NCBI RefSeq assembly: GCF_001742165.1
Contig: NZ_CP016442.1
Location: 3,286,001-3,350,000, forward strand
Length of the DNA stretch: 64,000 nt
From: Burkholderia stabilis
GTDB lineage: Bacteria > Pseudomonadota > Gammaproteobacteria > Burkholderiales > Burkholderiaceae
Direction of reading: 5' to 3'
Part shown: in pieces, positions 19,285 through 27,164 of the stretch
Numbering within the stretch: position 1 is the first letter of the stretch
Layout of the letters: every line of letters starts with the position of its first letter
The notes under the pieces: model-generated
Seen by the model: the letters and a program-made list of their open reading frames with translations, nothing else
The model's database searches: none
Told to the model about the DNA's origin: nothing
Program-made: the position numbers and the translations under genes

Positions 19285-20726
19285 CCGCGTTGGCCGCTGC
19301 GCGACGAACGGTTGCGGTTCGGGTGCGCGGCGTTGCCGTTCGCGGGGCGCGCGCCGTTGCCGCCGCCCGCCGGGCGTCCGCCGTTGCCGCCGGCGCCGCC
19401 TTGCGTGCGCGGCTTCGCAGCCTTCTGCTGCGATGCTTTCGGTTGCGCGTTGCCTTCGCGTTTCGCGGCCGGCTGGCCTGAACCGCCCGCGCGCGGCTGG
19501 CGATTGCCGCCACCGCCGCCGCCACCACCGCCGCGCGGCTGCTGCTGCCCGCGACGCTGCTGGATCGGTTCCGGCTTCACGTTCGGATCGGGTTCGAAGC
19601 CCGCGATCACTTCCTGCGGAATCTCGCGCTTGATGAGCCGCTCGATATCGCGCAGCAGTTGCTTCTCGTCCACGCACACGAGCGACACGGCTTCGCCGGT
19701 CGCGCCCGCGCGGCCCGTGCGGCCGATCCGGTGCACGTAATCCTCGGGCACGTTCGGCAGGTCGAAGTTGACGACGTGCGGCAGCTGGTCGATGTCGATC
19801 CCGCGTGCGGCGATATCGGTTGCGACGAGCACCTGCAGCGTGCTGTTCTTGAACTCGGCCAGCGCGCGCGTGCGTGCCGACTGGCTCTTGTTGCCGTGGA
19901 TCGCCATCGCGCTGATGCCGTCCTTCGTCAGTTGCTCGGCGAGCCGGTTCGCGCCGTGCTTCGTGCGCGTGAACACGAGCACCTGGAACCAGTTGTGTTC
20001 GCGGATCAGGTGCGTGAGCAGCTCGCGCTTGCGGTCGCGGTCGACCGGGTGGATCTTCTGCGCGACGCTTTCGGCGGTCGTGTTGCGGCGGGCGACTTCG
20101 ATCAGCGCGGGCGAGTCGAGCAGGCTGTCGGCGAGCGCCTTGATTTCATCCGAGAAGGTGGCCGAGAACAGCAGGTTCTGGCGCTGCGGCGGCAGCTTCG
20201 CGAGCACGCGCTTGATGTCGTGGATGAAGCCCATGTCGAGCATCCGGTCGGCTTCGTCGAGCACGAGGATGTCGAGATCCGACAGGTCGATCGTCTTCTG
20301 CTGCATGTGGTCGAGCAGACGCCCCGGCGTCGCGACGACGATGTCGACACCGCGCTTGAGCGCATCGATCTGCGGATTGATGCTGACGCCGCCGAACATC
20401 ACGGTCGAGCGCAGCTTCAGGTACTTGCTGTATGCGCGCACGCTTTCCTCGACCTGCGCGGCGAGTTCGCGCGTCGGCGTGAGGATCAGCGCGCGCACCG
20501 CGCGCTTCGCGCCGCGATGCTCGGCGTAATACGTGTGCAGGCGTTGCAGGATCGGCAGCGTGAAGCCGGCGGTCTTGCCGGTGCCGGTTTGTGCGCCAGC
20601 GAGCAGGTCGCCGCCGCCGAGGACGGCAGGGATCGCCTGCTGCTGGATCGGAGTCGGCGACGTGTAGCCGAGCTCGTTGACCGCCTTGACAAGCGGTTCG
20701 GCCAGGCCGAGAGATTCGAAAGACAT
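19278..20726 (-). CDS. rhlE: DEAD-box ATP-dependent RNA helicase RhlE
   Basis: A 482-residue RNA helicase. The Q motif ([14 protein letters not shown]), Walker A (AQTGTGKT), PTRELA, DEAD, SAT and HRIGRTGR are all present in order within residues 1-370. The tail from ~385 is Gly/Gln/Arg/Asn-rich with a run of glycines and basic residues, a typical RNA-binding extension in RhlE. I take ATG 20726 ([11 protein letters not shown]); a GTG nine bases upstream is also possible. Likely roles are ribosome assembly and mRNA turnover. Confidence 0.95.
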   Translation of the reverse strand: MSFESLGLAEPLVKAVNELGYTSPTPIQQQAIPAVLGGGDLLAGAQTGTGKTAGFTLPILQRLHTYYAEHRGAKRAVRALILTPTRELAAQVEESVRAYSKYLKLRSTVMFGGVSINPQIDALKRGVDIVVATPGRLLDHMQQKTIDLSDLDILVLDEADRMLDMGFIHDIKRVLAKLPPQRQNLLFSATFSDEIKALADSLLDSPALIEVARRNTTAESVAQKIHPVDRDRKRELLTHLIREHNWFQVLVFTRTKHGANRLAEQLTKDGISAMAIHGNKSQSARTRALAEFKNSTLQVLVATDIAARGIDIDQLPHVVNFDLPNVPEDYVHRIGRTGRAGATGEAVSLVCVDEKQLLRDIERLIKREIPQEVIAGFEPDPNVKPEPIQQRRGQQQPRGGGGGGGGGNRQPRAGGSGQPAAKREGNAQPKASQQKAAKPRTQGGAGGNGGRPAGGGNGARPANGNAAHPNRNRSSRSGQRGH

Positions 20727-20790
20727 AGATACCACTCTTGAGTTTTATGATCGGCGACACCTCGCGCGGCCCGCGCGGGGACTGGCGTCG

Positions 20791-20838
20791 CAAAAAGCAA
20801 AGGGGCGCGGCTGCGGTTTCCCGCAGCCGCGCCCCGTT
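20791..20838 (-). terminator. Strong rho-independent terminator downstream of the cytochrome pair
   Basis: A perfect 15-bp GC stem (20802-20816 with 20821-20835) with loop TTTC. On the minus strand it is followed by TTTGCTTTTTG. It ends transcription of the cytochrome c genes just ahead of rhlE. Confidence 0.9.
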
Positions 20839-20853
20839 TGCGTCACGCGTTAT

Positions 20854-22152
20854 TTAGTCAAGCGGCGCGGAACGCAGGTCACTCACCTGTTGCGGCGAGA
20901 TCGGCGTACCGTTGTTGCCCCACGACATCCGAATGTACGTTACAACTGCTGCGACTTCCTGGTTCGACAGCGACTGCGCGAACGGCGGCATGCCGTACGG
21001 GCGCGGGTTCTTGAACGTGCTCGGCGGATAGCCACCATTCAGCACCATGCGGATCGGGTTGACTGCCGATTCCATCACGATCGAGTGGTTGCCCGCGAGC
21101 GGCGGATACGCCGGCGGCTTGCCCGCGCCGGTTTCGGCGTGGCAGGTTGCGCAGTTGTCTGCGTAGATCTTCTTGCCCTGGTCGAACAGCGCGTTGCCGA
21201 ACTGCTTCGACGGCTCGTACTGCATGTTCTTCGGCGCTTCAGCCTTCTGCGGGATCGACTTCAGGTACGTCGACATCGCGCGCGTATCTTCGTCGCTCAT
21301 GTACTGGAGGCTGTTGTGCACGACGTCGGCCATCGGGCCGAACACGGCGCCCTTGTTCGATACGCCGGCCTGCAGCAGGTCGGACAGCTCCTGCACGTGC
21401 CAGTCGCCGAGGCCGAGTTCCTTGTCGTTCGTCAGCGACGGCGCATACCAGTTCTGCAGCGGGATCAGGCCGCCCGCGAAGGCTGCCGAGCTCACCGGGC
21501 CACCCATCATGTTGATCGACGTGTGGCACATCGAGCAGTGACCGAGGCCTTCGACGAGGTACGCGCCGCGGTTCCATTCGACCGACTTCGTCGGATCCGG
21601 CTTGTACTCGCCTTCCTTGAAGAACAGCGTGCGCCAGCCGATCAGCAGGTTGCGGTTGTTGAACGGGAACTTCAGTTCGTGCGGACGGCTCGGCACCGAC
21701 ACCGGCGCGACCGAGCGCAGGTACGCGTAGATCGCGTCCGAATCGGCGCGCGTGACCTTCGTGTAGCTCGCGAACGGGAAGCCCGGGTAGAGCAGGCTGC
21801 CGTCCTTCGAGCGACCCGTGTGCATCGCGCGGTAGAAGTCGTCCGACGTCCACTTGCCGATGCCGTTCTGGTCGTCCGGCGTGATGTTCGGCGTGTACAT
21901 CGTGCCGAACGGCGTCGCCATCGGCAGGCCGCCCGCGAACGACTTGCCGCCGCGCACGGTGTGGCACGCGATACAGTCGCCGACGCGCGCGAGGTATTCG
22001 CCCTTCTTGATCAGCGCGGCCTGGTCGGCCGGCGTGGCCGCGACGGCGGCAGCGCCGTGCAGCGTGTCGTTACCCGGCCACAGGACCGGGACGAGGGCGG
22101 CAGCCGCGACGATCGCGACAGCCGAGAGTGCAAACAGGGACTTGCGTTTCAT
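20854..22152 (-). CDS. Triheme c-type cytochrome, alcohol/gluconate dehydrogenase-subunit type
   Basis: A 432-residue exported cytochrome. An N-terminal signal/anchor (KSLFALSAVAIVAAAALVP) is followed by three heme-binding CxxCH motifs at C60-H64, C206-H210 and C334-H338. Size and heme layout match the membrane cytochrome subunits of flavin or quinoprotein dehydrogenases, which pass electrons to ubiquinone or an oxidase. No dehydrogenase subunit lies next to it; instead a diheme cytochrome starts 20 bases upstream on the same strand. It may therefore serve a dehydrogenase encoded elsewhere. Confidence 0.92.
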   Translation of the reverse strand: MKRKSLFALSAVAIVAAAALVPVLWPGNDTLHGAAAVAATPADQAALIKKGEYLARVGDCIACHTVRGGKSFAGGLPMATPFGTMYTPNITPDDQNGIGKWTSDDFYRAMHTGRSKDGSLLYPGFPFASYTKVTRADSDAIYAYLRSVAPVSVPSRPHELKFPFNNRNLLIGWRTLFFKEGEYKPDPTKSVEWNRGAYLVEGLGHCSMCHTSINMMGGPVSSAAFAGGLIPLQNWYAPSLTNDKELGLGDWHVQELSDLLQAGVSNKGAVFGPMADVVHNSLQYMSDEDTRAMSTYLKSIPQKAEAPKNMQYEPSKQFGNALFDQGKKIYADNCATCHAETGAGKPPAYPPLAGNHSIVMESAVNPIRMVLNGGYPPSTFKNPRPYGMPPFAQSLSNQEVAAVVTYIRMSWGNNGTPISPQQVSDLRSAPLD

Positions 22153-22171
22153 TGTGTCTGTCTCCCTTGCC

Positions 22172-22936
22172 TTATTGCGGTTCGCTGCCGCAGGCGAGCG
22201 GAGTCTTCATCGAACGCGCCGGGGCCGGCACGGGGTTGGCGGGCGCCGGTTGCGCGGCGAGCCACGCGGTCACGGCCGTCACGTCTTCGTCGGAAAGCTT
22301 CGAGGCGATGTCGTGCATGCAGTCGGGCGCCTTGGCGTGGCGGTTGCCCGAGCGCCATGCGCCGAGCTGTGCGCTCAGGTAATCGGCGTGCAGGCCGACC
22401 AGGCCCGGGATCGCCGGCTGCATGCCGGTCAGCCCTGCGCCGTGGCAGGCCACGCAGGCCGGCAGCTTGCGGGACGGATCACCCTGCGTGACGAGCTGCT
22501 TGCCGCGTGCGAGCGTCGCGGCCGGCAGCGTCGGCTTCGCCGGCGTCGGGTACGGCGGGCGTTCGGCCGAGAAGTGCTCGGCGATTTCGCGCAGGTAGTC
22601 GTCGTTCAGGTACGTCAGCAGGTAATTCATCGGCGGGTACTTGCGCCGGCCGTCACGGAAGTTGACGAGCTGGTTGTACAAGTACTCGGCCGGCTTGCCG
22701 GCAAGACGCGGGAAGTAGTCGTTGTCCGTGCCCTGGCCGTGGACGCCGTGGCATGCGGTACAGCCGCGCACGCGCTCGGCCATGGTATCGGGTGCCTTGA
22801 GCGGCGCCTGCTGGGCGTGCGCTTGCTCCGTGGGCTTGGTCTGCGCTTGGGCAGCGCTCATAAGGCCCGCGCCGCCGATCAACAGAACGGCGAGCAGCGG
22901 ACGGAAGAGGCGTCTTGAAGACACACGAGACTCCAT
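22172..22936 (-). CDS. Diheme cytochrome c4-like protein
   Basis: A 254-residue periplasmic electron carrier. A Sec signal peptide ends near AAQAQT (about residue 32). Two heme sites are visible, CTACH at C59-H63 and CVACH at C161-H165, each in a c4-type lobe with GQGTDNDYFPRLAGKPAEYL and TGMQPAIPGLVGLHADYLSA. It is co-transcribed with the triheme cytochrome. A partner for a terminal oxidase is likely but not shown. Confidence 0.92.
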   Translation of the reverse strand: MESRVSSRRLFRPLLAVLLIGGAGLMSAAQAQTKPTEQAHAQQAPLKAPDTMAERVRGCTACHGVHGQGTDNDYFPRLAGKPAEYLYNQLVNFRDGRRKYPPMNYLLTYLNDDYLREIAEHFSAERPPYPTPAKPTLPAATLARGKQLVTQGDPSRKLPACVACHGAGLTGMQPAIPGLVGLHADYLSAQLGAWRSGNRHAKAPDCMHDIASKLSDEDVTAVTAWLAAQPAPANPVPAPARSMKTPLACGSEPQ

Positions 22937-23314
22937 GTTTATTCGTCGGGGACCTTGTCCGGGCTACGATCGGCTCGGCGCATGGACGGCAGGACAGGCG
23001 GGCTGCTGCGACGCGGCATTCTATCATCGATGGGTAATGACGGCTATTTGGCAAAAGGACATCGGTTCCTGTCTGTTTGCGACTTGCGACAATTTGACGC
23101 GTGTTGCGCAGCGATTGCGTGAACCGGCGTGCGCTTTCATCATCGAAGACCGTACACTCGCGGGTCGCGCGGCGCCGCCTCCGCCGCAGGTCCAGTCATT
23201 TCTCCCGTTTCCGGATTCATCGATGACGTTTTCTACCGTGCCGTTGCCTTCTTCACGCCGTTCTTCCCGTTGCTGCCGCGCTGCCGGCCTGCCGTTTGCG
23301 GGAGGGTGCGCGCG
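22937..23314. other. Divergent intergenic region with a doubtful 31-codon frame
   Basis: 378 bases between the cytochrome pair and the copD-like gene. A short frame at 23223-23318 overlaps the copD start as ATGA. It opens MTFSTVPLPSSRRSSRCCRA, somewhat like the beginning of an export signal. A CopC-type gene often precedes CopD, so this could be a leftover, but there is no other support. Confidence 0.4.
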
Positions 23315-24247
23315 ATGAAGTTCGACAGCTTGTGGATCGGGCAGGTCGCGCTCGCCGCGCTGATGGACGCCGCGTTCGCGATGGCGGTCGGCTCGGCGCT
23401 GCTCAAGGCGTGGCTCGGCAAGGACGGCGCGCGCCCGGTCATCGCGCCTTCGCATCCGGCGTGGCTGCGCGCGCAACATTCGCTGGTCGCGGCGGCGCTG
23501 GCGCTCGTGCTCGCGGATCTCGGCTGGCTCGTCTACGAGGCGGCGACGATGAGCGGCGCGGGGCTCGGCGGCGCGTTCGCCGCGATTCCGACCGTGCTCA
23601 TGCAGACGCACACGGGCTTCGCGTGGAGCGTCGCGTTCGCCGGCGCGGTGGTGCTCGCGATCGTCGCGCTGGCGAAGCCGGACGGCCCGGTCGCGCATGC
23701 GGTGCTGTGGCTCGCGGTGATCGTGGTCGCGGCCGGCAAGGCGTCGCTCGGCCATGCGGCCGATACGGGCGCGCTGTCCGCGGCGGTCGGCGTGCAGACG
23801 CTGCACCTGCTCGCGACGGCCGTGTGGGGTGGTCTCGTGCTCGCGGGCGGCCTCGCGGTGCTGCCGGCGCTCGGTTCGTCGGTCGCGCGCGGTGCGCTGA
23901 TCCGCATCGGCCAGCACCTGTCGCGTACGTCGATCATCGCGGTCGTATTCGTGCTCGGGACGGGTGCACTCAATGTGCTGCGCGGGCTCGGCGGTTCGCT
24001 CGCGCCGCTCGACGGCAGCACGTGGGGGCGCGTGTTGCTGCTGAAGCTGCTGCTCGTCGCGCTCGCGCTCGTGCTCGGCGGCCTGAACCGCTTCTCGGCG
24101 CTGCCGCGGCTGCGCCGCACCGCGTCGACCGAGGATGCGCACACGTTTCGCAATATCCTGCATCTCGAAGGGATGACGATGATCGGCGTGTTCGTCGCGG
24201 CCGCCGTGCTGTCGTTCAGCGTGCCGGGGTTCGCGGCGCTCGGCTGA
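23315..24247 (+). CDS. CopD-domain copper-transport-like membrane protein
   Basis: A 310-residue inner-membrane protein with about eight hydrophobic segments, matching the CopD/PcoD family. Histidines in membrane segments (KASLGHAADTG, VQTLHLLATAVWGG, NILHLEGMTMIGV) are those expected to handle copper. ATG 23315 follows GGGAGGG; the upstream open frame is non-coding. CopD is normally paired with CopC, which is missing here. It is divergent from the two cytochrome genes, perhaps linked through copper supply to an oxidase (inference). Confidence 0.87.
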   Translation: MKFDSLWIGQVALAALMDAAFAMAVGSALLKAWLGKDGARPVIAPSHPAWLRAQHSLVAAALALVLADLGWLVYEAATMSGAGLGGAFAAIPTVLMQTHTGFAWSVAFAGAVVLAIVALAKPDGPVAHAVLWLAVIVVAAGKASLGHAADTGALSAAVGVQTLHLLATAVWGGLVLAGGLAVLPALGSSVARGALIRIGQHLSRTSIIAVVFVLGTGALNVLRGLGGSLAPLDGSTWGRVLLLKLLLVALALVLGGLNRFSALPRLRRTASTEDAHTFRNILHLEGMTMIGVFVAAAVLSFSVPGFAALG

Positions 24248-24319
24248 CGAGCGGGGTCGCGCGGCCGAAGGCGAGGGCGCGTGCGCACGCGCGACGCCGG
24301 CCGCGAGCACCGCGCATGC

Positions 24320-24350
24320 AAAAACGGCCGCCTTTCGGGCGGCCGTTTTC
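24320..24350. terminator. Bidirectional rho-independent terminator
   Basis: AAAACGGCCGCC-tttcg-GGCGGCCGTTTT lies between the convergent copD-like and dgoD genes. A runs and T runs on either side let it act in both directions. Confidence 0.9.
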
Positions 24351-24377
24351 AATTCGATCCGACGACGCGCATCGCGC

Positions 24378-25526
24378 TCACCACTCCGCGACGCTGCCAT
24401 CCTCGTGACGCCACACCGGGTTGCGCCAGCGGTGGCCGGTCTTCGCCATTTCGCGCACCTTCTCCTCGTTGACGTCGATGCCGAGCCCCGGGCCTTGCGG
24501 AATCGCGACGAAGCCGTCCTCGTAGCGGAACACCTCGGGGTTGCGCAGGTAGTCGAGCAGGTCGTTGCCCTGGTTGTAGTGGATGCCGAGGCTCTGCTCC
24601 TGGATGAACGCGTTGTAGCTGACCGCGTCGAGCTGCAGGCACGCGGCGAGCGCGATCGGGCCGAGCGGGCAGTGCAGCGCGAGCGCGACGTCATAGCTTT
24701 CCGCGAGCGTCGCGATCTTGCGGCACTCGGTGATGCCCCCCGCGTGCGACGCGTCGGGCTGGATGATGTCCACGTAGCCGCCCGCGAGGATGTGCTTGAA
24801 GTCCCAGCGCGAATACAGCCGTTCGCCGAGTGCGATCGGCGTATTGGTCTGGTTGACGATGTCGCGCAGCGCCTCGGCGTTTTCCGACAGCACCGGCTCC
24901 TCGATGAACATCAGCTTGAACGGGTCGAGCTCCTTCGCGAGCACCTTCGCCATCGGCTTGTGCACGCGGCCGTGGAAGTCGACGCCGATCCCGACGTGCG
25001 GGCCGACTGCGTCACGCACCGCCGCGACGTTCGCGATCACCTGCTCGACCTTGTCGTAGGTGTCGACGATCTGCAGCTCCTCGGAGCCGTTCATCTTCAC
25101 GGCCTTGAAGCCGCGCTCGACGACCGCGTGCGCATTGTTCGCGACGTCGCTCGGCCGGTCGCCGCCGATCCACGAATACACCTTGATGCGGTCGCGCACC
25201 TGGCCGCCGAGCAGCGCGTGCACGGGCACGCCGTGATGCTTGCCCTTGATGTCCCACAGCGCCTGGTCGACGCCCGCGATCGCGCTCATCATGATCGGGC
25301 CGCCGCGGTAGAAGCCCGCGCGGTACATCACCTGCCAGTGATCCTCGATCAGCAGCGGATCGCGGCCGACGAGATAGTCGGCCAGTTCCTGCACGGCGGC
25401 TTCGACCGTGTGCGCGCGGCCTTCGACGATCGGCTCGCCCCAGCCGACGATGCCCTCGTCGGTTTCGATCTTGAGGAACAGCCAGCGCGGCGGGACGACG
25501 AAGGTTTCGAGGCGGGTGATTTTCAT
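24378..25526 (-). CDS. dgoD: D-galactonate dehydratase
   Basis: A 382-residue enolase-superfamily dehydratase that converts D-galactonate to 2-dehydro-3-deoxy-galactonate. It opens [20 protein letters not shown] and has the metal ligands in [15 protein letters not shown] and [10 protein letters not shown], plus the catalytic histidine in [11 protein letters not shown]. Length and motifs match DgoD closely. ATG 25526 is the family start. It is divergent from a GntR/FadR regulator of the DgoR type. Other dgo genes are not in the window. Confidence 0.94.
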   Translation of the reverse strand: MKITRLETFVVPPRWLFLKIETDEGIVGWGEPIVEGRAHTVEAAVQELADYLVGRDPLLIEDHWQVMYRAGFYRGGPIMMSAIAGVDQALWDIKGKHHGVPVHALLGGQVRDRIKVYSWIGGDRPSDVANNAHAVVERGFKAVKMNGSEELQIVDTYDKVEQVIANVAAVRDAVGPHVGIGVDFHGRVHKPMAKVLAKELDPFKLMFIEEPVLSENAEALRDIVNQTNTPIALGERLYSRWDFKHILAGGYVDIIQPDASHAGGITECRKIATLAESYDVALALHCPLGPIALAACLQLDAVSYNAFIQEQSLGIHYNQGNDLLDYLRNPEVFRYEDGFVAIPQGPGLGIDVNEEKVREMAKTGHRWRNPVWRHEDGSVAEW

Positions 25527-25617
25527 GACGCGAGTCTCCATGGTTGACCGGCGCGGGCGCATGGGCGGAGCGCACGGTCGCGTGCTTTCGCGGTTATCCT
25601 AGCGTAGCCCGATAAAA

Positions 25618-25638
25618 AATAGTATTAATAGCACTATT
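25618..25638. promoter_or_regulatory. Inverted repeat, probable DgoR operator
   Basis: AATAGT-N9-ACTATT lies in an AT-rich stretch between dgoD and the divergent GntR-type gene, about 47 bases ahead of the regulator's presumed start. Position and symmetry suit autoregulation and dgoD control. Confidence 0.5.
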
Positions 25639-25684
25639 GTGCAGATAGTGGGCAGCCGGCGCGCCGGCCCAACGGAGAACGATC

Positions 25685-26365
25685 ATTCAACGCGACCTGC
25701 ATGGACAGACGGCCTTCCGGCTTGCGACGGCGATCCTGCGTGGCGACTACCCGCCCGAATCGCTGCTGCCGAGGGAACCCGACCTGATGGAGATGTACGG
25801 CGTGAGCCGCACAGTGATGCGCGAGGCGTTGCGCACGCTGACGTCGAAGGGGCTCGTCGAGTCGCGGCCGAAGGTCGGCACGCGGGTGCGGCCGCGCGAT
25901 GCGTGGAATCTGCTCGACGCCGATCTGCTCGACTGGTATGCGCGCGTCGCGCCGCCGCTCGCGTTCGCGCTGAAGCTGCAGGAGATGCGCGAGATGATCG
26001 AGCCGTACGCGGCCGCGCTTGCCGCGCGCACGCATACGCCGGAAGCGTTCGACGCGATCGACGACGCGGCGCGCGCGATGGCCGCCGCGCGCAACGTCGA
26101 CGAATGGGTGCGCGCCGACCTGCGCTTTCACCTGAGCGTGCTCGCGGCCGGCGGCAACGAGCTGCTGGTGCCGCTCGGCGCGCTGATCGATCGCACGCTC
26201 GAGGCGCAGCTGCATCTGAATGCGCGCCGCGCGGACGTGTACAACGCGTCGCTGGCCGAGCACCTGGCCGTCAGCGACGCGATCCGCGTGCGCGACGAGG
26301 ACGGCGCGCGCCGCGAGATGGCGGCGCTGCTCGCGGTGACGCGCGCGCGGATCGAGATGTCGTGA
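25685..26365 (+). CDS. dgoR: GntR/FadR-family regulator, DgoR-like, with non-canonical start
   Basis: About 226 residues: a GntR winged helix (LMEMYGVSRTVMREALRTLT) followed by an FCD ligand domain with metal-type histidines (DLRFHLSVLAAGG, LAEHLAVSD). It probably represses dgoD in the absence of galactonate. The conserved N-terminus (QRDLHGQTAFRLATAILRGD) is intact, but between the upstream stop at 25646 and ATG 25787 there is no ATG, GTG or TTG in frame. GGAG at 25674-25677 points to ATC 25682 or ATT 25685 as the start. Starting at ATG 25787 would delete the first helices of the DNA-binding domain. Confidence 0.8.
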   Translation: MQRDLHGQTAFRLATAILRGDYPPESLLPREPDLMEMYGVSRTVMREALRTLTSKGLVESRPKVGTRVRPRDAWNLLDADLLDWYARVAPPLAFALKLQEMREMIEPYAAALAARTHTPEAFDAIDDAARAMAAARNVDEWVRADLRFHLSVLAAGGNELLVPLGALIDRTLEAQLHLNARRADVYNASLAEHLAVSDAIRVRDEDGARREMAALLAVTRARIEMS

Positions 26366-26386
26366 CGGGAAGGCGGTGCGGGGGCG

Positions 26387-26632
26387 TCAGGCGTTCGCGC
26401 AGCCGCCCGGCTTGTGGATGCGTTGCGTCGACGCCGGATATTTCGCGAGCAGGCTGGCCGGCCGCCGCGGGCGCGCGACCAGGTCGCCGCCGCAGTTCGG
26501 GCAGCGGCCTTTCAGCACGTCGTCGGCGCACGTTGCGCAAAACGTGCATTCGAACGTGCAGATGCGCGCTTCCGCCGAATCGGGCGGCAGGTCCTTGTCG
26601 CAGCATTCGCAGCCGGGGCGCAGTTCGAGCAT
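26387..26632 (-). CDS. DUF1272 Cys-rich small protein
   Basis: An 81-residue protein rich in CxxC pairs (CECC, CTFECTFCATC, CPNC), typical of the DUF1272 family and likely to bind zinc. GGAG lies ahead of ATG 26632. It is divergent from a GFA-family gene and convergent with the regulator gene. Function unknown. Confidence 0.88.
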   Translation of the reverse strand: MLELRPGCECCDKDLPPDSAEARICTFECTFCATCADDVLKGRCPNCGGDLVARPRRPASLLAKYPASTQRIHKPGGCANA

Positions 26633-26782
26633 GAGTGTCTCCTCGTTTTTTGAAAAAAAGATGGCGCCGGCGCGCGTTGCGCTCGGCGCGGGTGCGCGCT
26701 ACTGTACGCGCATCGAATCGGCTTGGCCAACGGCGCTCGTCCGGGCGCCGTCGACGTGCACAAGCCGCACCAGGAGACGATC

Positions 26783-27130
26783 ATGCTTTATCGCGGAAGC
26801 TGTCACTGCGGAGACGTGACGTTCGAGGCCGAAGGCGACCTGCAGGGCGTGATGGCGTGCAACTGTTCGATCTGCCGGCGCAAGGGCGCGCTGATGTGGT
26901 TCGTGCCGCGCGACCACATGAAGCTCCTCACGCCCGAGGAGAACCTCACGACCTACCTGTTCAACAAACACGTGATCCAGCATCGCTTCTGCAAGCGCTG
27001 CGGGATTCATGCGTTCGGCGAGGGCGTCCATCCGAACGGCACCGCGATGGCCGCGATCAACGTGCGCTGCCTCGACGATGTCGATCTCGACGCGCTGCCC
27101 GTCACGCACTACGACGGCCGCTCGCACTGA
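26783..27130 (+). CDS. GFA-family (glutathione-dependent formaldehyde-activating-like) protein
   Basis: A 115-residue CENP-V/GFA-fold zinc protein. The cysteine pattern GSCHCGDVTFEAEG, MACNCSICRRKGAL and HRFCKRCGIHAFG is the family signature for two zinc sites. Most members do not act on formaldehyde, so the enzyme activity is open. CAGGAG before ATG 26783 supports the start; a longer frame begins at 26723. Confidence 0.9.
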   Translation: MLYRGSCHCGDVTFEAEGDLQGVMACNCSICRRKGALMWFVPRDHMKLLTPEENLTTYLFNKHVIQHRFCKRCGIHAFGEGVHPNGTAMAAINVRCLDDVDLDALPVTHYDGRSH

Positions 27131-27164
27131 GCGGTGCGTCGCGGCATGAACGCTCGCGTCGCGC

